Part shown: piece after piece, positions 1-8,470 of the stretch | Layout of the letters: each line of letters starts with the position of its first letter | Position numbering within the stretch: the first letter of the stretch is position 1 | From: Thermococcus celericrescens | GTDB lineage: Archaea; Methanobacteriota_B; Thermococci; Thermococcales; Thermococcaceae | Reading direction: 5' to 3' | NCBI RefSeq assembly: GCF_001484195.1 | Contig: NZ_LLYW01000018.1 | Span: 1 to 64,000 of the forward strand | DNA: 64,000 bases | Made by a program: the position numbers and the translations under genes | The notes under the pieces: model-generated | What the model was told of the DNA's origin: nothing | Database searches by the model: none | Seen by the model: the letters and a program-made list of their open reading frames with translations, nothing else

Positions 1-1481
1 TGGGCCGGGTCAGCGGTGGCGGTTATCTCGTCGATGGTCCATCCCTCGAGCTCGTCACCGGCGCTGAGGGTCTCGGTGGTGTACTCCGCCTTGAGCGGGT
101 CGATGACGACCCAAGCGCTCATGGCGGCGTAGGTCTTGTCATCGGAGGGGTTCTTCTTCTTCATGATGTCGGCCTTGTAGTCCATGACGTAGGTGTCGAA
201 GAGCTTGACCTCCTTGCCCTCGAGCTCCTCCTTGTTGGTGAGGGCGAACCAGTTGAGCTTGCCTCCGCTGATGCCGAGGTGGGCGATCCATCCCGGTATG
301 AACTCGTCGCCGTCCTCGATGTAGCTGATGTCGGTCTGGACCTCAACCTTGACGCTGGTGGTTCCGCCGATACCGATGAAGGTGTCCTTGAGGGTGACCC
401 TTATGCCTCCGTTGAATAGGGTCTCGGTGGGGTTGTCGTCGGTGTTGAGGGTAATCTTCTCGCTTCCGGCCGGGCCGGAGACCTCGAGGAGGGCCTTCTC
501 CTGGTTGACGTCTATGTCAAGGACCTTGATGCTGTAGTCGCCGAAGGGCTTGGTGGCGCCGGCGTCGATGTAGGTCTCGCCCCAGTCGTTACCGTACTCG
601 ATGTAGTCGCTTCCGATGTCGAGGACCTTGACGGTCTTGCCGAAGAGGTCGATGGTGTCTCCGGCCTCAACGCCCTCTATGACGCCCGCCTCATAGAGGC
701 TGTAGTAGCTTGGGGTGGTGTCACTCACGGTGTAGGTGGTGCCGGTGGCCCCGAGGACCGGGTCCCAGAGGGTCTTCTCGTATGCGTTGAGCTTGAAGGT
801 CACGTTGGCGACGACGTCGTCCACTATGAGGGTGAAGTCGTCGAAGTCGTCGATGTCGGTGAAGTCCACATCGTCCTCGTTGATCTGCTTGAGGGTAACC
901 TTCCCGATGTTAACCGTGTAGTGAATCTTGACGTCGGTGGCGCTGTGCCACTGGTCATTCGGGTCCTTCCAGTAGTTGTTGTTGTTGCCGTCCTTCCACT
1001 CAACAGCTCCATAAACTGTTATGGGCCAACCGTCGCTGTAGATTCCATCGCTCCAGGCGGAGTTGTCGAAGGTCTCGCTGAATATCGGGTTGCCGTCGGC
1101 GTCAAAGCTGCCGTTCCACCAGTAGGCCTGGTTTCCGATGTCGTCATCAACCTCGTAGTCACCGGTGTAAGTGTTGTCGAACACCGGGATGTCGTCCGGG
1201 TCGTAGGCGGTGTCCTTCTTGACGACGACGCTGGCGTCCTTAACCTTAACGTCCTCAGTGGTGTAAAGCATGGTACCAAGAGCGACAGCTATGTCAGCGG
1301 CGCTTGAAACGTCAAGAGCAGCACCCTGGCTTCCAACGACGATTTTAACGTTGGGCTGTCCGTCCTCAACGAAGAAGTCCTTCGGTATTTCCGGGACGGT
1401 CGGCTGAGCGCTGGCGATGCCGATAGTTGCTCCAACCATGGCGGCACCAACAGCAAGGGCCGCGATCTTCTTCACTTTCAT
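1..1481 (-). CDS. S-layer protein (partial, C-terminus beyond window)
   Basis: Major cell-envelope surface-layer glycoprotein of Thermococcales type. The reverse-strand frame opens at ATG 1481 with a typical signal peptide (MKVKKIAALAVGAAMVGATI, cleavage after ASA) followed by PTVPEIPKDFFV, the usual mature start of this family. The rest is rich in Asp, Thr, Asn and Tyr with few Lys or Cys, as expected for a secreted surface protein. An AGGGAGGTGT ribosome binding site lies about 8 bases before the ATG, and a strong TATA box sits further upstream. The frame is still open at base 1, so roughly 490 codons are visible and the C-terminus is missing. Family assignment is from recognisable N-terminal sequence and composition; confident. 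Confidence 0.9.
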   Translation of the reverse strand, partial: MKVKKIAALAVGAAMVGATIGIASAQPTVPEIPKDFFVEDGQPNVKIVVGSQGAALDVSSAADIAVALGTMLYTTEDVKVKDASVVVKKDTAYDPDDIPVFDNTYTGDYEVDDDIGNQAYWWNGSFDADGNPIFSETFDNSAWSDGIYSDGWPITVYGAVEWKDGNNNNYWKDPNDQWHSATDVKIHYTVNIGKVTLKQINEDDVDFTDIDDFDDFTLIVDDVVANVTFKLNAYEKTLWDPVLGATGTTYTVSDTTPSYYSLYEAGVIEGVEAGDTIDLFGKTVKVLDIGSDYIEYGNDWGETYIDAGATKPFGDYSIKVLDIDVNQEKALLEVSGPAGSEKITLNTDDNPTETLFNGGIRVTLKDTFIGIGGTTSVKVEVQTDISYIEDGDEFIPGWIAHLGISGGKLNWFALTNKEELEGKEVKLFDTYVMDYKADIMKKKNPSDDKTYAAMSAWVVIDPLKAEYTTETLSAGDELEGWTIDEITATADPA

Positions 1482-1561
1482 TTCACAACACCTCCCTAAC
1501 TTTGGGCTTACGCCCTGGAATGGTCTAATATGTGTTGTCACTGATTTTCTGCCCTTAAGGG

Positions 1562-1572
1562 GTATATATACT
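1562..1572 (-). promoter_or_regulatory. TATA box of the S-layer gene
   Basis: On the reverse strand this reads AGTATATATACC, a near-ideal archaeal TATA box. It lies about 80 bases before the S-layer ATG, which implies a transcription start near 1540 and a leader of about 55 bases ending in a strong ribosome binding site. A strong promoter fits a highly abundant surface protein. Confidence 0.7.
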
Positions 1573-1682
1573 TTTCGCTTTCAGACCCTTTCTATGCTTA
1601 AAAAAAGCTCGCTCATTGCCGTAAAAATGAAAGGAAGCTTAATTAAATGACTATAGGCCCTTCGCCTTTTGACGATAATACC

Positions 1683-2525
1683 TTATAGGTCTAGCTTGAA
1701 CTCGGTGTTCTTTTTTTCGAGGATGCGCTTTTTCAGGGGGCGCATCGTGAGCTCGTAGACAAAACCCGCCACATCCGCCAGTGCACCCTGGAGTTCAGGG
1801 GCGGTTATGTCCACCACTTCGGGTTCCAGTATCGCTATCGCCACGGGAGAATATTTGGCGGTCAGCTGGATCAGATTCTCAAACGTGGACAGAAGCTCCG
1901 CCGCGATTAGTATGTACTTCCTTCCGTTCTCGTCTTCGCTCTGGACTTTAGGAACGAGTTTGTTTATGGTGCATCCCTCATACGCGAGGGCCTTTGCAAA
2001 ATTCCTGGTGACGGTTTCCTCGTCGTCCCCAAAGACCTCCACGACAAAGCGGTAGAGGATTTTTCTGTCCTCCACAATGAACTCTTCAATCTCCTCCCTG
2101 CTGTACCCTATCTGGGGCTCGGGAAACTCTTCCAGGGAAGGATAGGCTGCCAGTGGGCCAAATTTGTCTATGAGCTGCCCCATGGCGTAGGAAAGTCCTC
2201 CAAGCAGTTCCATGAGTCCCTTTGCGTCCACCTCAATCTTTGGAGGGGATACAACCTCCACGGCGGCCGGTGCGTAGCGCACCGCGGTATTGAACACCGC
2301 ATTGAGGGGTCCTGAGATCCTTGCCTCTATCATTCCGGAGTACGGCAACGTGTCGTTGTCGGGGTCTTCGATTATCTCTTCCACCCTCACGTCATGAACC
2401 CTGATGGATTTTTCGGCCTTCAGCCGTTCCGCGGTCTCCTCCATAGCCCTTTCTAAAACTTTCTTGTCGCTTCCCAGACCTTCGATGTAGAAAATAACCT
2501 CAATCGTCTCCAATTTCACCACCAC
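1683..2525 (-). CDS. Conserved hypothetical protein
   Basis: A 280-residue soluble acidic protein with no signal peptide or membrane segment. I do not recognise a named family. The two halves each look like an alpha/beta unit (residues 8-90 and 155-255 both begin with a hydrophobic strand followed by a long charged helix), hinting at an internal duplication. It overlaps the 3' end of the AmmeMemoRadiSam gene by 10 bases and is therefore probably translated with it. The start lies in a run of three GTG codons (2525, 2522, 2519); no single one is clearly favoured. Real gene by codon use and coupling; function unknown. Confidence 0.75.
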   Translation of the reverse strand: MVVKLETIEVIFYIEGLGSDKKVLERAMEETAERLKAEKSIRVHDVRVEEIIEDPDNDTLPYSGMIEARISGPLNAVFNTAVRYAPAAVEVVSPPKIEVDAKGLMELLGGLSYAMGQLIDKFGPLAAYPSLEEFPEPQIGYSREEIEEFIVEDRKILYRFVVEVFGDDEETVTRNFAKALAYEGCTINKLVPKVQSEDENGRKYILIAAELLSTFENLIQLTAKYSPVAIAILEPEVVDITAPELQGALADVAGFVYELTMRPLKKRILEKKNTEFKLDL

Positions 2526-3565
2526 ATCCTATCATATCGCTTTTTTTGGTATGCCCCCACAACGGAGATCGGTTCGCCGCAGTACTTACACTTCCCATCG
2601 TGGGTTAGGTTGTACTCGGTGATTTTGAATCCCCAGCGGACTATTAAAGGTTTGCCGCACTTGGGGCAGTATGTGGTTTCCCCATCGTGCCCGGGTACGT
2701 TACCGATGTAGACGAATTTCAACCCCTCCTCCCGGGCAATGCGGTAGGCCATTTCAACCGTTTCGACCGGCGTTGGAGGGAGGTGGATCATCTTGTAGTG
2801 CGGGAAGAAGCGGGAGAAATGAACCGGCGTGTCGTCCCCGAGGTTCTCGACCACCCATCTGGCGAAGGTTCTGAGCTCCTCCTCTTTGTCGTTGAGCTTT
2901 GATATTATGAGATATGTCAGCTCGACGTGGATTCCGAACTCCTTTTTGGCTATCTCCGCGGTTCTCCTGCTCGGCTCGCCGCCCGGAACGCCGGCTATCT
3001 TCATGTAGAAGGCGTCATCGAACGCCTTGATGTCGATGTTCATGGCGTCTATGTACGGTGCCAGCTCCCTGAACGGCTCCTCGTTTATGTAGCCGTTGGT
3101 TATGAGGAGGTTGTATATACCGGCCTCCTTAGCAAGCTTGGCCGTATCGAGAACGAACTCATACCATATCACGGGCTCGTTGTACGTGTAGGCTATGCTC
3201 TCACAGTCGTATTTTCTTGCCAGGGCCACTATTCCCTCGGGGGTCACATCGTGGAGGTACGGGAAGTTCTCGCCGGCCTGGCTTATCTCCCAGTTCTGGC
3301 AGTGCTTGCAGTGCATGTTGCAACCGACTGTGCTTATCGAGAGCGCACAGGAGCCGGGCCAGAAGTGGAAGAGGGGCTTCTTCTCAACAGGGTCCGCCGC
3401 TATGGATGAGACCTTGCCGTAGTTGAACGTGTAGAGCTTTCCGTTGATGTTCTTCCTCACCTTGCAGGAGCCGCGCTGGCCATCGTTTATTATGCAGTTG
3501 AGGGGGCACAGTCTGCACCTCACCCTTCCGCCCTCGAGCGGCTCCCAGTACATGGCTTCACGCAT
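2516..3565 (-). CDS. amrS: AmmeMemoRadiSam system radical SAM enzyme
   Basis: Radical S-adenosylmethionine protein of 349 residues, related to pyruvate formate-lyase activating enzymes. The radical SAM cluster motif C-x3-C-x2-C is at residues 82-89 (GCNMHCKHC). An N-terminal cysteine set (C17, C20, C24, C34) and a C-terminal zinc-ribbon-like pair (CPKC and CKYC near residues 300-330) are features of the AmrS subfamily, which is known to co-occur with AmmeMemo dioxygenase-like and AMMECR1 proteins; those partners are not in this window. ATG 3565 is preferred over the upstream GTG at 3574 because GGTGAG lies just before it. The true substrate of the family is not established. Confidence 0.88.
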   Translation of the reverse strand: MREAMYWEPLEGGRVRCRLCPLNCIINDGQRGSCKVRKNINGKLYTFNYGKVSSIAADPVEKKPLFHFWPGSCALSISTVGCNMHCKHCQNWEISQAGENFPYLHDVTPEGIVALARKYDCESIAYTYNEPVIWYEFVLDTAKLAKEAGIYNLLITNGYINEEPFRELAPYIDAMNIDIKAFDDAFYMKIAGVPGGEPSRRTAEIAKKEFGIHVELTYLIISKLNDKEEELRTFARWVVENLGDDTPVHFSRFFPHYKMIHLPPTPVETVEMAYRIAREEGLKFVYIGNVPGHDGETTYCPKCGKPLIVRWGFKITEYNLTHDGKCKYCGEPISVVGAYQKKRYDRMWW

Positions 3566-3589
3566 GCTTCTCACCGTATTGTGATAGGC

Positions 3590-4315
3590 TCACTTCCGTT
3601 TAAGTTTTTGGCATACTTCGTAGTAATCACGCATCGTCAGGAACTTCGCATTCCGGCTCTTGTAATAGTCGATAAGCCTTCCGAGCAGTTCAACGGCCTT
3701 GTCTCCAGTGTTGAACTTGCAGTCCCACCGGATTTTTTCCCTCTGCATGGGAACGAACTCCCAGGGGTGGGCGAAGTAAACACGGGGCTCCTTCAGGCGG
3801 GCATGGATGAGCTTCTGCACCCTCCAGGGCAGTCTTATGACCGAGCTCGTGGTAGATGCTGGGACTTCAAGAACATCACCGAAAAACCTCACGCCCCTCC
3901 GGTAGCCCTTGTAGGTCGCCTTCGAAGAGTCCACCAGGATGCCGTTCCTTTCCAGTATGTCATAATAGTAATCCGGAAACTGCAGATTAGGCGCGCGGAA
4001 CGAGAGGACCTCCCCGAACTCCCTCAGCACATTCAGGGACTTCACGATGGCCCTTTCACCCTCGGCTCTGGTGAGTCTGTCCAGCCGCTCGTGGTTGTAG
4101 TTGTGGCTTCCCAGCTCGTGTCCTTCGTCTATGACCCGTTTAACAAGCTCCGGAAAGCGCCTGGCCATCTCCGCCGTGAAGAAGAACGTTGCCCTCACTT
4201 TTTTCTCCGCCATCAAATCCAGCAGCTTCGGAAGCCCGTCCTCCATGCCTCTCGTCGTCGTGAGGTACGGAGGACAGTCGTGTTCAACGTCAAACGTTAT
4301 TGAAATGAGCATCAT
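3590..4315 (-). CDS. Polysaccharide deacetylase family protein
   Basis: NodB-type carbohydrate esterase fold, 241 residues, cytoplasmic by lack of a signal peptide. The first metal/catalytic motif TFDVEHDC (residues 6-13) supplies the Asp pair and the second motif HELGSHNYNHERL near residue 87 supplies the two His ligands (H-x3-H arrangement). It is the last gene of a three-gene operon with a glycosyltransferase and a flippase-like membrane protein, overlapping the glycosyltransferase stop by 4 bases. That context suggests trimming of N-acetyl groups during synthesis of a glycolipid or surface glycan; the substrate is inferred, not shown. Confidence 0.85.
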   Translation of the reverse strand: MMLISITFDVEHDCPPYLTTTRGMEDGLPKLLDLMAEKKVRATFFFTAEMARRFPELVKRVIDEGHELGSHNYNHERLDRLTRAEGERAIVKSLNVLREFGEVLSFRAPNLQFPDYYYDILERNGILVDSSKATYKGYRRGVRFFGDVLEVPASTTSSVIRLPWRVQKLIHARLKEPRVYFAHPWEFVPMQREKIRWDCKFNTGDKAVELLGRLIDYYKSRNAKFLTMRDYYEVCQKLKRK

Positions 4316-5535
4316 CCCAGCCTCCTCATCAGCTTGTAGGTGAGGTACAGCCTGTCCACCTCTGAGCCCATTTCAATCGTCGTCCTGTAAACCCGAAGGA
4401 GTCTCTTGAGCACGACCTCCCATGAGAACTCCCTCCTGGCCCGCTCTCTGGCAGCCACTCCCATTCCCACAAGGAGTTCCGGTTCCTCGAAAACCCTGGC
4501 GAGGTTGTCCGCCATCCCCTCTTCACTCACGGCAAGCAGGCCCGTGATGCCCGGAACTACCATGTCAGACAGCCCGCTCTCGTTCCGGCCGATGACGGGA
4601 TTTCCCGTGGCCATCGCCTCAAGCCCCACGACGGGAAATGCCTCGAGGATGCCGGGCATGAGAACCAGGTCTGCCGCCCAGTACAGCGGGAGAAGCCTTC
4701 CCCTCTCCATGAAGTCGTACAGTTCGGTTATCTCCCCGATGCCGGTTTCCCTGAGGTTTCTCTCCAGCACAGGGCGCATAGGGCCGTTTCCTACCATTAT
4801 GAGCTTCACCTTGCTTTTCGGAATTCCGCTCCGCTTCAGCGCCTCCCTCATCATCACAGGTATCCTGTGGGCCTGCTTGCGCTCGGTCATCCTCCCGAGG
4901 TAAAGCACGACTACCTCATCCCTCACCCCTATGTCCCTTCTGGCCTTCTCCCTCTCCTCTGGTTCTGGGGGACGCCATTTCCTGACGTCTATCCCGTTGG
5001 GAACCACGACGACCGGACGCCCGTTGAGCTTGTTCTCCAGCAGGTTCCTGGTGTCCTCGGCGACGGGGGTGCTGACGGCCACGAAGGTGTCTATCCGCTT
5101 GAGGTGGTGTCTGATGAGTGGGCCAATCAGGAAGTCCAGGGAGGGTCTGCCGTAGAAGGAGTGGTTGGTGGCGACCACCGGGACGTTCCTGATTCCCCTC
5201 GATATCTTTGACACGGCAACGGCCAGGGGCGAGTATATGCTGTGGACGTGGGTTATGTCGAATTCCGCTTTCTTGTAGAACTCGTTTATCCTCCAGAACT
5301 GCAAAAATCCCACGCTGGAGTGGTATTTGCGGAAGTAAAGCGTCGCGGAAAACCTGACAACGTGATAGGGAAAGCTGTCAATGTACGGCTTCATGTACCT
5401 GTAGTCGTGGGTCAGGACGTAGGGTTCGTGCCCCATGAGAACGAGGTTGCGGGCGAGTTCATCGATGTGTGATTCTATTCCCCCTATCTTCGGATAGAAC
5501 CAGTCGCTTGCTATTGCGATTTTAAGGCTTTCCAT
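4312..5535 (-). CDS. Glycosyltransferase family 4 protein
   Basis: GT-B fold glycosyltransferase of 407 residues. The N-terminal half begins IAIASDWFYPKIGGIESH, the glycine-rich acceptor-side loop of GT4 enzymes, and the C-terminal half carries the nucleotide-sugar site with E-A-F-P-V-V-G-L-E-A-M-A (the EX7E motif, around residue 322). No membrane segment. The gene overlaps the upstream flippase-like gene by 25 bases and the downstream deacetylase by 4, so the three are one transcription unit. Likely role: adding a sugar (mannose- or glucosamine-like donors are common in the family) to a lipid carrier or surface glycan. Donor and acceptor cannot be told from sequence. Confidence 0.88.
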   Translation of the reverse strand: MESLKIAIASDWFYPKIGGIESHIDELARNLVLMGHEPYVLTHDYRYMKPYIDSFPYHVVRFSATLYFRKYHSSVGFLQFWRINEFYKKAEFDITHVHSIYSPLAVAVSKISRGIRNVPVVATNHSFYGRPSLDFLIGPLIRHHLKRIDTFVAVSTPVAEDTRNLLENKLNGRPVVVVPNGIDVRKWRPPEPEEREKARRDIGVRDEVVVLYLGRMTERKQAHRIPVMMREALKRSGIPKSKVKLIMVGNGPMRPVLERNLRETGIGEITELYDFMERGRLLPLYWAADLVLMPGILEAFPVVGLEAMATGNPVIGRNESGLSDMVVPGITGLLAVSEEGMADNLARVFEEPELLVGMGVAARERARREFSWEVVLKRLLRVYRTTIEMGSEVDRLYLTYKLMRRLG

Positions 5536-6392
5536 ATTTCAACCCCTCCGGACGTCAGGAGAACTGCTAGTCCCACTAGACTGCTGGCGACGTACGAGAC
5601 AAAGCGCTCCAGGAGGGTTATCGAAACCGCGAGCGCCATGGGGATTCCGAAGTAGGTGAGTGTCCCCACTAAGCCGCCCTCGATTATGCCCACACCTCCC
5701 GGGGTGAAGGCGACGAGGCCGAAGAGGAGGTTCGCGATTGAAATCACCGCTATGAAGCTCCACGCCAGGTTGAGACCAAAGGCGAGGGCTATGAGTTTCA
5801 GCCTGACGACGTCGAGGAGCCAGACGGTGGAGCTGAGCAGGACTGCAGCCATGTTGAGGCTGTGCATGCTCCGGAGTGCGGTTATCTTTCGCATCTCCTC
5901 ATCCGTCACGGGGGTTCGGAAGACGCGGAGCGAGAGCCTCACGAAGGCGCCCCACTTGATCCATATCAGAACTACCCCTGCTATGCCGAGGATCACGAAG
6001 GGAATGGGCTCCCCGGATGAGAAGTACATCATGCCCACGAGGAACAGGGCGAATATGGGGATGGTCTCCAGTATGCGCTCGTAGACTATGCTAACCGCGG
6101 AAACTCCCGTGGGGATGTTGGCCTTTTTGGAAACCCACGCCATTCTGAGCAGTTCTCCCCCGCTCCTGCTCATTGGGGTAACGTTGTTCATGAAAATCGA
6201 GGCGAGTATTGCCTTGACGAGTTCATGCAGGGGGGCGTCCCTGCCGACGCCCCTCAGAACGAGCTTCCAGCGGATGCCGTAGAGAACGACGCTCACGTAG
6301 TACGTGAGAAAGGCTAGGATGAGGTACTTGAGGGACGCGCTAACGACCACTGAAAAATACTGCTGTGCCGACGTGGTAAGGCTCCCCAGCAT
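5511..6392 (-). CDS. Flippase-like / UPF0104 integral membrane protein
   Basis: Polytopic membrane protein (293 residues, seven to eight hydrophobic segments) of the lysylphosphatidylglycerol synthase transmembrane-domain family, often annotated as flippase-like. Diagnostic stretches are NNVTPMSRSGGELLR near residue 70 and LFGLVAFTPGGVGIIEGG near residue 225. First gene of the glycan operon. ATG 6392 is preferred to GTG 6398. In this context a role in moving a lipid-linked glycan across the membrane is plausible but inferred. Confidence 0.82.
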   Translation of the reverse strand: MLGSLTTSAQQYFSVVVSASLKYLILAFLTYYVSVVLYGIRWKLVLRGVGRDAPLHELVKAILASIFMNNVTPMSRSGGELLRMAWVSKKANIPTGVSAVSIVYERILETIPIFALFLVGMMYFSSGEPIPFVILGIAGVVLIWIKWGAFVRLSLRVFRTPVTDEEMRKITALRSMHSLNMAAVLLSSTVWLLDVVRLKLIALAFGLNLAWSFIAVISIANLLFGLVAFTPGGVGIIEGGLVGTLTYFGIPMALAVSITLLERFVSYVASSLVGLAVLLTSGGVEIWKALKSQ

Positions 6393-6432
6393 AGTCACGA
6401 CCTACCTTAAGTCGGCCTAGGATTTTAAAACG

Positions 6433-7404
6433 TTATCGGAACATCTCTCTATACGTCCCTTTTACTTCCCGGTTAAGGTGTTCCCAGCCGAGAACGGGCA
6501 TCTCCTGTCTTTTTCCGTCGATGGTAATGTAAACCCCGACTCCTTTGAGAACCCTTCCGATGACGGTGCATCGCACGGGACATTCGTCCAGTAGGTTTTC
6601 CGGGATGGTGAAGATCAGCTCGAACTCCTCCCCGCTCGCGAGGGCCATCTCAATCGGGTCCAGCCCCAGGGCCTCGGCTACTGCCCTAACCTCCTCCCTG
6701 ATCGGCAGTTTTTGGGCCTCGATCCCTATCCTCACCCCGCTCATATGGGCCAGGAGGTGCAGCTCCTTGCTCGGGCCGTCGCTTACGTCGATGGCCGCGT
6801 TCGCAAGCTCGCTCAGTTCAATTCCCTCGGGGACCCTGGCCCTCGGTTCGAGGAGCTTCTCATAGAGGGGTTCCCTTATCTTTTTCGGCACGTCGAGGGC
6901 GCGCCTCCACACGAGGAGCCCCGCCAGGGACCTGCCGATGTCGCCGGTAATGCAAACCAGGTCACCCGGCCTCGCCCCGCTCCGGGTTAGAAGTCTCTTC
7001 GTTCTCCCAAGGGCGATTCCGTCTATTATCAAATCGTCCGCCTCGTTCGTATCGGCGCTGAGAACGGGAACCCCGTAGAACTCGAGGGCCTTTTCTATCC
7101 CTTCCGCAACGCCTTCGAGGTAATCCATCTCAATATTCCGCGGAACGCCCAGTGAGAAGAGAAACCCCACCGGTCTCGCTCCCATAGCCGCGACGTCGCT
7201 CACGTTCATGGTGACGGCCTTGAAGCCCACCTGTTCGGGTGTCATTATATCTGGAACGTCCGTTTTTCTCACGAGCATGTCGTTGGTGGCGACCAACCAT
7301 TCGTCACCGAGCATGATCGCCCCGGCATCGTCCCCCAGAGGCAGGTCTCCCTGGAGCTTGAGGTACCTTCTGAAGAGCTCGATTATCTCCCTCTCCACCT
7401 CCAT
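6433..7404 (-). CDS. thiL: Thiamine-monophosphate kinase
   Basis: AIRS/PurM-fold kinase that phosphorylates thiamine monophosphate to the active diphosphate cofactor. The 323-residue length is normal. Visible signatures are the N-terminal GDDAG (residues 20-24), the metal-binding VATNDMLVRKTD, NVSDVAAMGARPVGFLFSLG near residue 67, and the ATP-loop ITGDIGRS near residue 152. It starts with an ATG preceded by GTGAGGG and is divergent from galT, with about 80 bases between them. Single-gene unit or weakly linked to the flippase operon, whose start lies about 40 bases downstream. Confidence 0.9.
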   Translation of the reverse strand: MEVEREIIELFRRYLKLQGDLPLGDDAGAIMLGDEWLVATNDMLVRKTDVPDIMTPEQVGFKAVTMNVSDVAAMGARPVGFLFSLGVPRNIEMDYLEGVAEGIEKALEFYGVPVLSADTNEADDLIIDGIALGRTKRLLTRSGARPGDLVCITGDIGRSLAGLLVWRRALDVPKKIREPLYEKLLEPRARVPEGIELSELANAAIDVSDGPSKELHLLAHMSGVRIGIEAQKLPIREEVRAVAEALGLDPIEMALASGEEFELIFTIPENLLDECPVRCTVIGRVLKGVGVYITIDGKRQEMPVLGWEHLNREVKGTYREMFR

Positions 7405-7448
7405 CCCTCACTCCCAGTTTGGCCATGGGATTTAAAGCCTTCGCCAAG

Positions 7449-7455
7449 CTTTTAT
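7449..7455 (+). promoter_or_regulatory. TATA-like box of galT
   Basis: The sequence GCTTTTAT lies 32-38 bases before the ATG at 7487. Because an in-frame ATG at 7454 falls inside this box, the box itself argues that 7454 is not the start codon. Confidence 0.5.
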
Positions 7456-7486
7456 GCCCCTTCGCCAATCTAATCCAGTGGTGAAG

Positions 7487-8470
7487 ATGCGGGAGCTGAG
7501 GTACAATCCCCTGACCGGTCAGTGGATCATGGTCTCGGCGGTGAGGAAGAAACGCCCATGGAGGCCGCGGAACTTCTGCCCCTTCTGCCCTGGTGGCGAG
7601 GAGACCGGTTACGGCTGGGAGGTTCTTCTGCTCCCTAACAGGTTTCCGATGCTCTCCTTCGATGCACCCCGGCCTGAACAAGAAGTGTTCTACCGGAGGG
7701 CAAGGGCGCTCGGCCAGTGCAGCGTGATCGTCGAAACGCCGGAGCACGACCTCAGAGACCTCGACGAGCTTTCCCTCGAGGCTATGGTTCGAGTTGTTGA
7801 ATTATGGAAAAACGTAACCGCAGAACTGAAGAAAAATCCCCGCGTTGCCTACCTCTCGATCTTTCGGAACAAGGGGGAGGAGATAGGTGTTAGCCTAACC
7901 CACCCCCACGGCCAGCTCTACGCGACTCCATTCATACCGCTCAAGGTTCGTCTCAAAATCGAGAACTCGAGGAGATACTTCAAGCGCACCGGCGAGTGCC
8001 TCTTCTGCAGGATTCTACGCGAGGAGCTGGAAAGTGAGAGGGCGATATACGAGAACGAAAGCTTCGCCATCTTCCTGCCCTTCTTCGCGAGCTGGCCCTT
8101 TGAGGTTCACGTCTATCCGAAGAGGCACGTTCAGTGGCTCACCCAGCTGACGGAGGAAGAGCTCGCGGACCTGGCCGACGCCCTCCGCGTTGCAACGGGA
8201 ACCCTCAACACCGTTCTGGGGAGGGGAATGCCCTACACGATGATGCTCTACCAGGCGCCGTTCAAAGGAACCTACGGCTTCTACCACCTCCACGTCGGGT
8301 TCTACCCAATCCTGCGGGAGAACGGCAAAATCAAGTACGCCGCCGGGATAGAGATGGGGACGTGGGACTTCACCTACGACGGCGTCCCCGAGGAGAATGC
8401 AGAAAAGCTGAAAGAAGCCTGCAGAAAGGCGACAAAAAGAACAGGCGCGAGGGGCAGGTGCTTCACTTAG
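7487..8470 (+). CDS. galT: Galactose-1-phosphate uridylyltransferase
   Basis: Leloir-pathway enzyme exchanging UMP between UDP-glucose and galactose-1-phosphate. The 327-residue protein has a zinc CPFC pair at residues 31-34, a second CLFC pair near 183, and the catalytic HPHGQ motif at residues 139-143, where the second His is the nucleotidylated residue. ATG 7487 is chosen over an in-frame ATG at 7454, which overlaps the TATA-like box. The 3' end overlaps the convergent EndoQ gene by 8 bases. No galK or galE lies next to it here. Confidence 0.9.
   Translation: MRELRYNPLTGQWIMVSAVRKKRPWRPRNFCPFCPGGEETGYGWEVLLLPNRFPMLSFDAPRPEQEVFYRRARALGQCSVIVETPEHDLRDLDELSLEAMVRVVELWKNVTAELKKNPRVAYLSIFRNKGEEIGVSLTHPHGQLYATPFIPLKVRLKIENSRRYFKRTGECLFCRILREELESERAIYENESFAIFLPFFASWPFEVHVYPKRHVQWLTQLTEEELADLADALRVATGTLNTVLGRGMPYTMMLYQAPFKGTYGFYHLHVGFYPILRENGKIKYAAGIEMGTWDFTYDGVPEENAEKLKEACRKATKRTGARGRCFT

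Noticed and set aside
3581..4303. 240-codon forward frame opposite the polysaccharide deacetylase gene
   Set aside because: Antisense shadow of a recognisable enzyme, with no family features of its own.
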